A stretch of 64,000 nucleotides of DNA from Salvator merianae (Eukaryota > Chordata > Lepidosauria > Squamata > Teiidae), in the NCBI GenBank assembly GCA_003586115.2, contig QVOM02000113.1, positions 1,793,416 to 1,857,415 on the forward strand, in the 5' to 3' direction. The notes under the pieces are model-generated. The model saw only the letters and a program-made list of their open reading frames with translations. It did no database searches and was not told the origin of the DNA. Shown one piece after another: positions 11,368-23,883 of the stretch. The translations under genes were made by a program, and so were the position numbers. How positions within the stretch are numbered: the first letter of the stretch is position 1; each line of letters begins with the position of its first letter.

Positions 11368-12920
11368 TTAGTTGTTGTTGTTCAGTTGTTAAGTCATGTC
11401 TAACTCTTTGTGACCTAATAGAACATAGCATGCCAGGCCTTTCTATCCTCTATGGCCTTCCAAAGTTTATATTTGTTGATTCCATCACACTATCTATCCA
11501 TCTTAATCTCTGCAGTCCCCTTGTCCTTTTGCTTCAAACTTTTCCAGAATCAAGGTCTTTTCCAATGAGTCCTGTCTTCTCATTATGTGACCAAAGAATT
11601 TGAGCTTCAGCTTCAGTATTCATTCTTTCAGTGAACAGTCAGGGTTGGTTTCCTTTAGTATTGACTTCAGTATTGATCATTTTATAGTCCAAGGGACTCT
11701 CCAAAGTCTTCTCCAACACCACAGTTCAAAAACATGGATTCTCTGGAGCTCAGAATTCCTTATGGTCCAACTCTCACAGTCATACGATACTACTGGGAAA
11801 ACCATAGTTTGACTATGCAGATCTTCATTGGCAGAGTGATGTCTGCTTTTTTAATATGCTGTCTGGGTTTGTTCTATCATACACCACAAGGAGCAAGTGT
11901 CTTTTAATTTAATGATTGCAGTTGCTATCTGCAGTGACCTTTGATCCCAAGAACCACAGTTGTGATCAAAGGCATTAGCATAGGCAATGAAGCAGAAGCA
12001 GATGTTTTACTGAAACTCTCTTGCTTTCTCCATATTCCAGCAAATGTTAGAGATTTGATCTCTAGTTCCTCTGCCTCTTCAAAAACCACCTTGCACTTTT
12101 GGTAGTTTCCGGTTCACATATTGCTGAAACCTAACTTGCAAGATCTTGAGCATAATCTTGCTAATGTGCGAAATGAGTGCAATGGGCCAGTAATTAGAAG
12201 ATTCTTTGGCATTGCCATTTTTTAGGATTGGAATGGAAATGACCTTTTCAAATCCAGTGCCCACTGTTGAGTTTTCCAACTTTGCTAGCTTATTCAATGC
12301 AGGACTTTAATAGAAACATCTTTTTTATTGTTATTATTTTAAATAGTTTAGCTGGAATTCTTTCATTTCTGCTAACTTTTTTGTTAGCAACATTTCCTAA
12401 GGTTCACTTGGCTTCACTCACCAGGAAGTCTGGCTCTAGGTCAATGGCCACACCATTGTAGTTATCACTGATGTTAAAATCTTTTTTGTATAGTTCTGTG
12501 TATTCTTGCCACATCTTTGTAATCTTTTCTACTTCTTTTAGAACCCTACCGCATTCCTTTTATCATGCCCATTATTGCCTGAAATGTTCCCTTGATATCC
12601 AATTTTCTTGAAGGGACCTCCTATCTTTCCCATTCCATTGTTTTCTTCTATTTCTTTGCATTTTTTGCTCATTTAAGAAGACTCTCTTGTCTCTCTTTGC
12701 TGTTCTCTGAAACCTGAATTCAGCTGGGTATGTCTTTTCCTTTCTCCCTTGACTTTCACTTTCCTTCTTTTCTCAGCTCTTTGCAAGGGCTCATCAGACA
12801 GCCATTTGGCTTTCTTGCTCTTCTTTTTCTTTGAGATTTTTTTGTTGTTTTTTTCTATACAATGTTAAAAACCTCAGTCCATAGTTCTTTTGACATTCTC
12901 TCTACCAGATCAGTCAGCAA
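11368..12920 (-). mobile_element. BovB (RTE clade) LINE, decayed, antisense
   Basis: Read on the minus strand this is the 3' two-thirds of a BovB element. The 3' end (plus-strand 11370-11410, GTTGTTGTTCAGTTGTTAAG) and the long run of C-terminal coding sequence through 11930 follow the known BovB order. A minus-strand fragment at 12297-12079 keeps reverse transcriptase-type residues (NGNAKESSNYWPIALISH and LQVRFQQYVNRKLP). At about 11945-11965 the order jumps from the C-terminal region straight to the region that normally precedes it by several hundred bases, so the centre of the reverse transcriptase, including its catalytic motif, has been deleted. Many stops and frameshifts show that it is dead. 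Confidence 0.88.
12079..12297 (-). pseudogene. BovB reverse transcriptase fragment
   Basis: A 72-residue minus-strand fragment inside the BovB copy retains a recognisable early reverse transcriptase block: IPILKNGNAKESSNYWPIAL, then ISKIMLKILQVRFQQYVN. It is cut off by a stop and followed by the internal deletion, so no catalytic site remains. Its value is diagnostic: it identifies the element and its orientation. Confidence 0.85.
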
Positions 12921-14773
12921 AAACAAGTTGTGGAGCTGCCTGGCTCAGATAATGCGGAGAGATGTGCACAAACTCAGGTTCTAAGACCCAGTTTGAATTG
13001 AACCAAACCTCCCTGTTTTGATTTGAAACCAAGATTGAATAGGATGTGAACAGTTCCCAAACAATTCAAGATTGTCTTTTTAAACCTCATTGGAAATACA
13101 TTGAAAAAAGCTCTACTTAAAGGGCAGGATGTCATCAAACTCAAATGGATTTAATTCAACCATTCTGTTTGACTGAGCAACCTGGTTCAGTTCAAATCAA
13201 ACCAGCTGCTTTAGGAGCTAAGAGATCATGCTCCATCAAGGATCCTACCAATAATGGATTTGTAGGGGAAGGTTGAAAACTAGACAGGAACAAGTCCCAA
13301 AACTGGGCTGGTCAGATTTCCCTTTTGTGACTAACCTTAAATACCTAAAAGATTTAAACTACTTTGCATTTGGTACATGTTGTGAAAAATAACAAAAAGA
13401 AAATAAAACTAATGAATGTCAGAGGAATGCTTCATCCTGTTCAGAAATTTGGAATTTATCCACACTTGGAAAATGTTGTGTGATGTTATGTCCTAATTTT
13501 TAATATGCTGTGGATTGCATTGAGGTCCTGAAAGGGAGAATTCCAATCAGATGCTCACCCTGTCCAAAATTGTCTCAGGATAACTTGTTTGTGTGTACAT
13601 AAAAGGGAAATCAACCAAAGAAGTTCTCTCTGTATCCTTACCTTCTTGCACTGTATATGTATGTGGATGGTCCAGCAATGGTATAGATTACCTTATGGTT
13701 AAGATATCATGTGTGGCTGGTACTACCATATTGTGATTAAACAGGCAGCAGGGAAATGCCTTTTGTTCTGGATTTGCCTCTTTCTTGAAATGATACCAAC
13801 ATTTATTTATTTATCCATTTATTTATGTGGACCATCATATTTTCCTAATCTGTTCAGTAACTGTTCTCTTATTTTCATATTCCTTTATTCTCCTGTTTGC
13901 CTCACAGCAAATTGCAGACTTTAGAATACTTACAATGGTTGACGCTCTTGGACCTTCAAAAGAAAGAAATGCTTTTCAATTCTTATTCCAGATGCAAGCC
14001 TGAGCAGTGGTCCAATTTTTCAATAAATCAAATTAAAATCCTAAGTATCTGCATTTTAAAGGAGAAATTTAAAGGGTAAACTGCCTTTCTCTCTCTCTCT
14101 GTTTAAATTCACCAACAATTTTATTTGATTGCTTTATAATCTTTCCACAGGCGCACAACTGTCCATCTGCAAGAGAATCTATCTATCTACATCTAGATGC
14201 GCACAGAGACAGGGAATTAAAATCTTGCTTCTTTGCAATTAAAGGAGAAACAGCCTATCAGCATTTTCAATAACACTGGCAACAGACAAGCTGCCATTCT
14301 CAGTGGTGGCAATTGCTAACAGCCATGATTTTGATTATTATTATTTTTAATTCATTCCTCACAAATTTGCCTCTACATTCTTTCAAAATACACTCACTTC
14401 TGTATTCTAAAGAGACAAGACTGAAGAAAATTATTTAAATGTATCCTCATTAAAATAAATACATAATAAAGAGAACAACCATTGCTTTAAGCAAACAAAT
14501 GAAAGGGAAATTCCCAAATTTAGTCCTGCTCTGGAGGACATTTCTGACAAGACGCACTCATAGTATTCAGGATGGAAAATGGTATCTGTCTAGGAACTTT
14601 GGGTAATGCTTGACCAACCCAAGGTGTCTAGACTGGCCTCCAGCATAAAGCAATCACATCTAGTTCTAGAGGTCTTGGACTTCTGTCTTTTGCCAGAAGC
14701 AGGTTTACACATTAAATACACAATTTAAAATATTCATTTTGGAATAAAGATAAAAACCTGAAACAGAGCTAAA
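12921..14773. other. Unassigned AT-rich DNA
   Basis: No gene is seen. At 12957-13230 the text starts GAGAGATGTGCACAAACTC and is rich in GAACC/TTCAA words, which recalls an old hAT-1-like MITE, but no opposite end or target duplication was found. A (TTTA)-type run occurs at about 13800-13828. Confidence 0.4.
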
Positions 14774-14774
14774 A

Positions 14775-15785
14775 TAAGAACATAAGGAAAGCCCAGCTGC
14801 ATCAGACCATAGCTCATCTAATCCAACATCCTGCCTCACACAGTGGGCCACCATTTGCCACCATTCTCAGGCAGAAGACAAGAGCAAAACCTTTGCCTGC
14901 TCCCAACTCCCTGCAAATGGTCTTTAGAGGCATCCTGTCTGTCTCTCCAAGCTGAAGGCAGTACCTAGGCATCCACTGAAGTAGTCATTGATAGACCAGT
15001 AACATAAATTCATCCATCCCTATCTTAAAGCCATGAAGGCCAGTGGTTGTCACTATATCCTCTGGTAGCAAAATCCATACATGAATGATCTGCAGGGTGA
15101 AGCGGGGGAAGATTCTTTCTCTTATCGGTTCTCACTTTCCTGCTAATCAGCTTCATAGAGTACCCGCAGGTTCTAGTGTTGTTTGCTAGAGATTTTTCCC
15201 CCCTTATCATCTGTTTCTACACCATGCAGGATGTTATATTCTTCAATCAGGTTACCTCTTAAACATTGTATTTCAAGGCTGAAGGGGCTTAAACACTGCA
15301 ACCTGTCTCATAAGGTAGTTGCTCTTTTCTGCACTTTTTCTAGTGCAGAAAGTGTGCACTTTTCTGCACTTTTTCTAGTTCTGAAGTGTGGTGACCATAA
15401 TGATACAGGTATTCCAAATGTAGCCATACCATAGATTTATAAAGAGATACAATGGTGCTTGCAGATTTATTTCAATTCCCTTTCTGATTATCCCTAGCAC
15501 TAAATTTGCTTTTTTTACTCCTGCTGCACATTGAGTGGATACCTTAACTGAGCTATCCTCATGTCCCTTGACAACACAGAAAGCTCAGATTCCATCAATT
15601 TATAGGAGTAATTATGTTCCCCCCAATGTGTGTCATCTTGCACTTGCTAACATTGAAGTTCATTTGCCACCTGGTTGCTCACTCCCCAAATGTCAAAAGG
15701 TTCCTCTGGAATTCATCTCAATCTCTTTCAATTTTCACTACCCTGAATAATTTTGTCTTGTCAGCAAACTTTGCTACTTCCCTCC
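14775..15785 (-). mobile_element. CR1-group LINE 3' end, antisense, decayed
   Basis: Read on the minus strand, the element ends CTTATGTTCTTAT (plus 14774-14786), the 3' repeat of a CR1-group LINE common in reptiles. The minus strand still encodes recognisable pieces: VAKFADKTKLF near 15770-15740 (the FADDTKLF catalytic block with the second aspartate changed to lysine), FNVSKCKMTHIG near 15660-15625, and LPEDIVTTTGLHGFKIGMDEF near 15075-15010. Frame changes and the catalytic change show it is inactive. A 30-40 base internal duplication (TTTCTGCACTTTTTCTAGT) occurs at 15327-15378. Confidence 0.85.
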
Positions 15786-16300
15786 ACTCTGAGAATTGCC
15801 ATCTGTTACTACTCTCTGACTGTTTCCACCCGCCCATCCCAAGATACTTTTTCCTGGGATTCATAACCTTCCCATGCTGGGATCAGTTGTCATTGAGACA
15901 AAAGAGGACCACCCACTTCTGGGCAGCCCCTTCCAACTCAGCCCCGGTTGCTGACTTAGAAGCCTGGGATCAGATCAGTCTTCAAACCAGCACAGAGTTT
16001 TCAAAGGCCAGGAGCAATAGTTCCCAGCCTTTGCATTTGCCAGAGTCACTGCTTTGGTGACATGTTGACTTCTAGCAAAAATACCAACAGTGCTATCTGG
16101 TGCGCTACTGAAAAGGTCCACTCATTTCTTCACTAATATACTGGTCAACCTCATGGAGCAGAATAAAATGCCATTTTAGGTGCCTTATTCCACTCTATTG
16201 CTCTGTCCTTGCAGATGGAGGATTTCAAGGAGGGCGGGGTCTGTCCTGTCCTGAAAGAGCATCTGGAAAGCAGGCCCCTTAGACCCCTTCCTTGAATATA
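15786..16300. other. Unassigned DNA
   Basis: No gene. A short phrase CCCACTTCTGGG at about 15910 recurs at about 19387, hinting at a shared dispersed repeat, but I could not extend the match. Confidence 0.35.
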
Positions 16301-17612
16301 TGTTAGGAGTCATATGCTAAGTTATACTGGAATGGGGAAAATAACTCACCCAGGTAACAAGCTCTCAAAGCAGGATCTTATAGGAAAAACGTTTTTAAAA
16401 TGTCAAATCACCCAAGTGGACAATAAAATAAGACTGTTAGCACAAAAACCTCCCAGCCAAAGTATTTTTTGAAAACAAACAGAAAACTTTATTAAAACAC
16501 AGTAAACAGCTTAAAATAGTAGAACTGTCAATTTTGACTAGAATCAGCTGCTTGCAAAGTTTCAAATTCAAGCATACAGGCAAATTCAGTGCAGTATATG
16601 GGCTTTCCTGTAGGTGGAACCATGCTGAGAGTCCTCCTTCAACTCAGCTATGATTAATTGCAAAAAAGGATGCAGTTGGGTAAGTTCCCATTCCAGGAAA
16701 AGCTCAGGCAGAAAGAGAGAGAGAGTTGTCTAGCAGGGATTTCTAAAACTAGCAAAATCAGAGAACTAGGGGACAAAATCTAACCCTGAAAGCTAAGAGA
16801 GAACACTAAAACTGAAGGATAGTGAGCTACTTTTCTCACACTCTAACAGGTTGCTGTGTCTTCCTCAATGTGTGAGGAAGTTGCAAAGCTGTAGTTCAGG
16901 CAAACGTCCTGGAAGGAAAATAGTCCACAATAGCAGAGTTGCCTTGAAAACAAAGCTAGGAATCAGCCAAAGGGTGCTTGAAGGTAAATAAACTCCAAAA
17001 AGCAGGGGTGTTTTGAAAATGGATTTAGGAATCAGCAAAAAGGTCCTTGGCAGTAAATATTCCAGTCCAAATAGCAGGGCTATTCTCAGATGGAGCCAGA
17101 AGAGAATCAGGAAGTAGATGGGTGGGAGATTCAAGTGCAGGAAACAGGCAAGCAATCCCAGAGGGAAGTTTCTGATGCCAGAAGTGTTGCTTGGAAAAGG
17201 GGGATGATGGATGGATGCCTCTTAGACTATCTAGGAACTACTTTATTACTATTCTGGACAAAGGGTCCAGATACAATCCCTTAAATTCAGTCCAGGGGCA
17301 TGGAAACAAGTAAAAGTAATACTTATCTATGGAGAGGGAGGGAATGAGGGGAGCAGCCAGTTGGTTACATGATAGGTTACACCACTGGACATTGCTGATA
17401 GGTTTTGGATGGCTGTCTTTATAAGGATAAAAGGTGCGATGGACATGGACAATGGAATGGCATACTAGCAGTTAAACCAATTGGGGCTGGGAAACCTGTC
17501 TCACTTTAGACTCATGAGTGTCAAATAATTAAAAAATGGGTTTCTTGCAGGCTCCCCCTGCTCTCTGCAGGGTGAAGGGCTGGAACCTGCCCTGTGCAGC
17601 CCATACATAACA
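16301..17612 (-). mobile_element. Solo-LTR-like block, antisense
   Basis: The block begins TGTTAGGAGTCATATG and ends CCATACATAACA, so on the minus strand it starts TGTTATG and ends CTAACA, a TG...CA structure with a 5-7 bp inverted repeat. On the minus strand a TATA-like TTATAAAGACAG lies at about 17430-17415 and a polyadenylation signal AATAAA at about 16493-16488. These fit a long terminal repeat read right to left. No flanking target duplication of 4-6 bp is visible and no internal retroelement coding region is attached, so the call is tentative. Confidence 0.4.
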
Positions 17613-20230
17613 TCCCTGTACCAGAGTGGAAAAGCCTGTTCCTCATGTGTTAAAGCCCCACATCACACTTAAATGGAACTTTCTTCTACCTTTGCTAATT
17701 TTTTTTTGGGGGGGGAATAAGTGAATGAACTTGCTTTGTCTCTATTCTGTCCAATTTATCAGCGCACTTCATACATTCATAAGTTCTGGTCATTAAGATT
17801 CTGAAATGTGTACAGAAATCATGCAAACTGCAGCTTCAGAATTTACTGGACTGAATTTTTTTGAATTTTTTTCAATGTTTTTGACTAATTGCCAACATCA
17901 CTCAAGTTGCCGTAATGACCCCAAATTTTGGGTGGGTCATTTTCTCTTCCTCCTTATTGTCCTTTTCTTAAGATAAGTTTCCTTCCTCTGCGTATATGCA
18001 AGCCAAGTGCACTACCACCATGCTAGAATAAGTAAGAGGGAGTCTATGCACAGAAGAACTGTAATTCCATAGTCTTAGATCTGTTGAGCAAAGGCCCTTA
18101 GCATGTCTGAAGTGTAACAGAACGTTGCTTTGATTCTGACCTGGAAGATCTGAATTTAATTCAAAAAGCCTGAAGCTATTGAAAGATGGAAAGCAGGTCA
18201 GAGACTAAATGCATCCTCTTTTCTGAATAAAAACACTTCAGCCCCTCTTAAGTTTGTGTTTTCTGCCTATCATGATTAATTAACAGTTATATTGTATGTT
18301 CTGTCTTACAATTGCTAAATTGTTTCCATTTCTTCCTTTGGTGAAGGGAAAATACCTTTAAATCTCAAAAAACTCAAATTCTATTTATTAGGACAGCAAT
18401 ACAATATAATCAACAATGAATAATTTGGAAATCATGTGCTATATGAAATTACAGACATAGATTTTAGTAGTGAATTAGACTAATGAATAGTTTTGTTTTA
18501 TTTTCTGTGTTCTATTAATTTCTTGAGAACTGTGGGGACTTGTCCAAGGAAACTGGGGTCAGTCTGAAGTCAAGGAGTCCAGTGGAAAGTGAAAGGCAGC
18601 AAAAAATTGGCAATAATTAGCATAAGAGAGCCAAAGAGAGAAAGGTACAAAAGAAAATACTGAACACATGTGTCAGACCACAAATAGATATCATTTTCTC
18701 AACATTCTCCAAAGCCAAGCCCCATATGTGCCTAGACGCTATCATAGCCCATTCATAACCACTACCTAAGAGGAAATTTGTGACTGCTACTGGTACGGCA
18801 TATGAGAACCTTCTCACTGGCGGTCCTCATTCCATTAATGACTTCTATTTTGTGGTGTGTTAGACACAATTACCACACATGTTTTGTGTGCAGGACTTTA
18901 AATCTTTTTATGATCCTGATGATCTCCTTCTTTCATTATGTGGTGCTGCATCAGAGTGCAAATGTAATGTAGTGGTTCAAGTATTGAGATATGGCTCTAA
19001 CCCTCACTTGGCAATGGAGCATCTTTCTTTGAGCTTGGACCAGCCAAAACTACATCATAGTATTTCTGGAAATGGAGTGAAGACAATTAATTTTGCCACA
19101 TGGTAAACCAATGCTAACCAATGGGCCACAGGCTATGTTCAGATGTCTGAAAAATGCCCTACAGAAGAGGCAAAAGGAAGCACCAACAAACATTGGGTCC
19201 ACAGCCTTCCCCAGAGGGTGACAAGCACCCTTGTAAGCAGCCTTTTCCTGGAAGGACAAAACCAGTTTTTAAGGCATTTATCAGCCTCATTTGTTCCTTC
19301 CATTGCCATCCAGGATGGCAGCAGAAGGACCAGTTTATCCTGTCCACTTTTCAGCTGACCCCATTAAGGACTGAAGAGAAAACAGCCCACTTCTGGGACC
19401 ATTTGCTTTGGCTCCCTTAATGGAACCAGGAAAAAGTTTCAAAGCAGTTTGCAAAGGCTTGGACCATGGCATGTGCTGGCTCCAGTGACTGAGCAAGTCC
19501 TTCTTTCATCCAATGCAGAAGCAGGATTGTCTATAGGAAGGGCAGGGAAGGGTGGATGGGATGTGTATGTCACCCTATATGTAAAAGAAAACATTGAATC
19601 AAGCTTCCATGAGACCGTGAGAGGAATAGATACCTCCATTGAATTTGTGTAGATAATGATATCAGACCTAAAGAGCAGTAAATAATGTGGTATTGTCCCC
19701 CAACTCAGGGGCTCAGGGAGATGACAAATGAAACAGAGGGATACAATTCTTAGGGCATTTGTGCACTGGAAGCTTTATAATTGGAATCAGTGGGAATAGC
19801 AGAAGCCTGCCGTCCGGTAGAGTGGCCTGTCTGCATTGGACTAGGCTGTGGAGTGAGATATGGTGCAAAATAGTATTGTTTTCTGCTCCACGGGTGGAAC
19901 TGTTAGTAGTAGTTGTCTATTTGGTGTTATATTAGTTCAGAAAGGTATTGGCACAGCATGCTTCATGAACTGGTATGCCAAGTCTGCCCCCTTTTTTGTT
20001 GGGCACAAAGAAACAGTTCTAGAAATTCACCACTTCTAAGTAAAAGTGGCCAGCAATGTCCAGACGGATGATTTTGAAGCCTGGACCCAGATGGACTGTT
20101 CACAATGTGGACAGCTGTTGGAATGGGCTATGTAGTCTGCCCAGCATACAGCGGGATAGCATGTGCTACGTGCAGATTGCCTATGGGATGGTTTTTGTTT
20201 CTGGGAGCCAATTGTTGAAATAGCGTGAGC
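17613..20230. other. Unassigned AT-rich DNA
   Basis: About 2.6 kb with no recognisable exon. The small open frames at 19050-19420 overlap each other on both strands and show no domain. I saw no splice-bounded coding signal. Confidence 0.45.
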
Positions 20231-20239
20231 AGGGAAAGC

Positions 20240-20352
20240 TTTGTAGTTATGCCATACTGGTGGGCATCCATACACAACTGGCTGCCACTGTAAGAATATG
20301 CTGCTGGATTAGACGGACCACTTGCCTGATTCAGCAGTGCTCTACAATATCT
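20240..20352 (+). mobile_element. CR1-group LINE 3' tail, sense, decayed
   Basis: The stretch reads GGGCATCCATACACAACTGG, then GCTGCCACTGTAAGAATATG, TGCTGGATTAGACGGACCAC and TTGCCTGATTCAGCAGTGCT. This is the standard 3' untranslated tail of the same CR1-group LINE seen antisense at 14775, here on the plus strand. The terminal ATGTTCTT repeats are degraded. Sequence before 20240 may belong to it but is too decayed to call. Confidence 0.7.
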
Positions 20353-21647
20353 TTTTGGTGATGAGATGAACAGAACTATACTGTGCATATAACTCAGTAT
20401 CCTGAAAAATGTAAAACTGATATGCAGGATAGAGAGACAGAAAGTAAAGCTTCAAAACCATACTGAGGGAAGTTAAAAATCCCCCACCAAGCTTTGCATA
20501 TTGTGAAGGGTGAGAGATAAATGAGGGCATGGAAAACAAGACCTTGAGAAATGAAGAAAACTCTACAAAGTTGATAACTGTAGTTGATGAGTGACAAGTA
20601 GTAGGTATAGGAGGTTAAGGTGTCCAGGGATCTAAACACATAATGATCCTTCTCTTCAGAACATTGTGGGAGTATAAGAGATTGCCAAGCTGGGAGCAAA
20701 GAATGTGAGGGAGAACAAATCACATACATAATTCACTTCATGATGTGACTGTCAGAGAGAACTGTCAAAACAAAGTTATGCAGATAAAGCAAAATAACAC
20801 CAGATAAGGGGACAAAGTGGGAGAATATATTTTTGCAAATCATGGATACTGTTTTGTGGCCATGGATAGGACAGAGATACTGGAAAACAAAACTAAACTA
20901 ATACCAGCCCTCTGTTCCCTTTGGTCAGTCATGGTTAAATGCTCAGACACACTCAAAGGCTGGCATCCAGTGAGGTTACAAGAGATTCCCCTCATAGCAG
21001 AGTTAAGACAAGAGCACTGATACATCAGGATCCACAGTTGTATTGTCATTAATTTAAACCAGGAGAACATTTGTTCCCTGCATTAGTGCTTGTACTCCAA
21101 TGTTAAAAATATCTTAAATGGTGCTAGTTCCTGTGATCTACAGTTAGCCATTTTTATTTGTGCCATCCCCATCTTAAGTGAAGAGTGACATCATAGCCAT
21201 CCATGCTTTTATCCTTTGTACACTACTCTCTCTCTCCAGTTACTTCAGACTTCATTCAAGGGAAGAAAAAAAAAAAGACTACAAATAAACAAGAAAAGCC
21301 TCAGGGCAGCCAGTACAGCAAAGAGAGGTTATTTTAAGGCAAGCCTTTGTCCAACTTGATTCTATTTTTACCTTCATCAAATAGCTGCTATAGCAAAGTA
21401 ACCACCTTGCCCAACCTGGTTTCACACCTTGGGGTATAGCTGAAAAGTTTACATTGTTCTAACTTGGTTTGTGTCATCCTTGTTGATTGTCAAACTGATT
21501 AGTTTATGTCATGTCTATCTGCATGTTGCTTTTCTTACAGTAAATAACTGCCTATGTGATATTTACTGAACTCATGTTTCTTCCCTGGTTGCCAGTCCCC
21601 TATATTTTTGAATTTTACTTGCAGTAAATCAAAAGTGTTTTATTATC
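20353..21647. other. Unassigned DNA
   Basis: No gene or recognised repeat is visible. The minus-strand open frame at 20394-20729 has no domain. Confidence 0.45.
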
Positions 21648-21734
21648 CCTTCCTTCCTTCCTTCCTTCCTTCCTTCCTTCCTTCCTTCCTTCCTTCCTTC
21701 CTTCCTTCCTTCCTTCCTTCCTTCCTTCCTTCCT
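21648..21734 (+). repeat. (TTCC)n microsatellite
   Basis: About 21 near-perfect copies of the TTCC tetranucleotide. The frames across it (Leu-Pro-Ser repeats on one strand, Lys-Glu-Gly-Arg on the other) are artefacts. Confidence 0.98.
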
Positions 21735-21999
21735 TTTTTAACCAATCCCCTTCTTGTTCCTCTTCCAAACGTAGCCAAAAAGACTGTAAAAAGTCCCAGT
21801 TTTGCTTCATTTATTACATGGTCCTTTCTCCTCATTCTGCTAGAACACTATGAGGTCCTCCCCCCCAACTACATCACTGAAACACAGGTGGTATTTCCAC
21901 TCACCATTTGGCTGAATATCACTGAAGCTGAACACTGCCAGAAACCCCAGTACACTTAGGTCTAATTCAGTTGACTTCAATAAAGAAGAGCACACTGCA

Positions 22000-23180
22000 A
22001 ATTCCTCCACCCCAGTCTGGAGCCTCCAGTGTACTGTTTCTCCCTTGCCCCCACACCAAACTTTGTGTTGGCCTGAAATCTTGGGGACTGAGAAAATGAA
22101 TTGCCTCCATCTGTCTCCTGCCTTCTGCAGCCAGAAAGAAGTCATGGTTTCTTCAAGAATCACTGCCCTTCCCTGCTATCTGTGAAGACATTTATTTTTG
22201 TGTTGTGGTGCAGCTCCGCTCCAGCTGAATATCATTTTTGTGCTCCCTTGAAGTTCTGCTCTAGCTGAATCCACCTGAAAGAAGGATCTCCTTTTCTCCC
22301 TCCTTTTCACTACCAGGTATCTGAGGCTGCTGCAGACCTGAGGATCACTGTCCATAGTGCATGACTTTTGAATGTTGGCTTGCCTCTCCTTGGGCATGTA
22401 CAGGGATAAATCCAATGATCTGTAGTGCTGCCTTCCTTGGCTTTGCCAAAAGGCTGTTTTCTTTTTGTTTCTCCACTTTTCCTTCCCCTCTCTAGCTTCG
22501 TGAAGACTAAAGGAAGAGGAGCCTTCAGTGGTGAGAGATTTTTACATTGCCCCCTTGTGTGCTAGCTAGTGACTTGGGTGGCATATAGGTCCAGGCTGGG
22601 TGATCTGTGCATAAACATCTGGGATTTGTTGCAGAGCTAGAGAGTGCTTTTGGAGGATTTTATTATTGGTCAAGTTGAGTGGAGGGCTTCAGCTGGAATG
22701 GGAAATAGCTTAGGTACCTTTCATACTTTCTTAGACACCTTTTTTAGACACTTAAAAACAAGCCACTCCATAAAGGGAACTCACTATTGTCTTTGTTGTG
22801 CCTTGTTTCTCTGGGCAAACTGCCTGCAGAGTGATCACTGTTACTAGTAAAAGCCAATTATAATACTGAAGGAAACCCAGCCACCAAAACTGATTGTGTT
22901 GACACTTCGCTAAACCTAATTGCCAAATTATCAAGCCATCATTGGTTCACCTGTACATTTTGCTGCACTAGAAAGTCCATTGCCTTCAATTGCCTACCAT
23001 TTAAATGTGTGTCTTGCCATTTTAAAATGCTTTTTAAAGTTATTTTTATTCAATAAAGATTGTCAAAATTTGGATAATTTCTGCCTCAGAACTCCTTCCT
23101 TTCCTCCATCGCAGAGACTCCACACCAGCCAATAGCATTCTGTTTAGAGCAGTTTGTTACACCAAGCTATTTAAGATCCT
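22000..23180 (+). repeat. Unnamed 1-kb dispersed repeat, copy A
   Basis: This stretch aligns by eye with 49740-50930. Shared landmarks are TTTATTATTGGTCAAGTTGA (copy A, about 22659) against TTTATTGGTTAAGTTGGAAG, GGGAAATAGCTTAG against GGGAGATAGCTGTT, AAAGATTGTCAA in both, CTCAGAACTCCTTCCTTTCC against CTCAGAACTCCTTCCTTTGT, and ACACCAGCCAAT followed by AAAGCAGTT-like words. An AATAAA lies at about 23052 just before AGATTGTC, so the repeat could be an LTR read on the plus strand. I do not recognise the family and cannot fix its ends. Confidence 0.55.
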
Positions 23181-23463
23181 GTCGAAAAACAGGAACTGTT
23201 TCCTTCAAAACCACTTTATTCCTTTTGAGGGAGGGAGGGAGGAGAGATTGCAATAGTAGGCAAATGTTAAAGTGGGGATTCAGTTCCAAGGCAAAACTAA
23301 GATCATATGTATATATTTAATGATTCATGTAAGAGGAGCCTTTAAAATAGAATAGAGAAAAGAAAGAAAAAGCACAAAGAGAATGTGAGAAAAAAATATA
23401 AACCTGAGTAGATGAAATGAGGAAGGAAAGAATGAAAAGTGAGATAAAATGAGGAGGAATAGT

Positions 23464-23880
23464 GGCTGTTTTTGCACTTTCCACCTTAAAACAGGATAAT
23501 CATCCTCTTCTATGGTGGAATTGACCACACAGCACAGATACTGTCCACACTGCATGGGCATATTCAAGAAGAGCAGCAGGATATCACCATTTGTGGTGCA
23601 AATGCTGATGTCCTGTGCTCAATCTTTACCATGACAACAGCCAGGTGTGTACAGGCACAGCAACCGTGCATGGCACAGCCATGCATTCTAAGTGCAAATG
23701 CACTTTACCCGGACCTGAATACCAACCCCCAGTAAAGCTATGGAACACAAATTAGTGTTCCACAGCTGTGATCAGGATCAACGATATGCTGCTCCTGGTC
23801 ATGAGGGCCTCCACGAAATGCAAAAGCACTTTGCTAGTGAACGTCCCTAATGTTCGCTAGTGCAAAGGGTGAACAGGCCC
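23464..23880. mobile_element. GGGCC-type MITE with AGT target duplication
   Basis: The left end GGCTGTTTTTGCACTTTCC and the right end AAAGGGTGAACAGGCCC form an inverted repeat. It is flanked by AGT on both sides (23461-23463 and 23881-23883). The interior has the group's signature: CACCTTAAAACAGGATAATC near the left end, 'catttgtggtgcaaatgctg' in the centre, and TGTTCGCTAGTGCAAA near the right end. No coding potential. Confidence 0.8.
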
Positions 23881-23883
23881 AGT

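Noticed and set aside
12957..13230. Another hAT-1 copy beginning near GAGAGATGTGCACAAAC
   Set aside because: No opposite terminus or 8-bp duplication could be found; only recorded as a possible old remnant.
21608..21853. An open frame with Leu-Pro-Ser repeats
   Set aside because: It is a (TTCC)n microsatellite translation.
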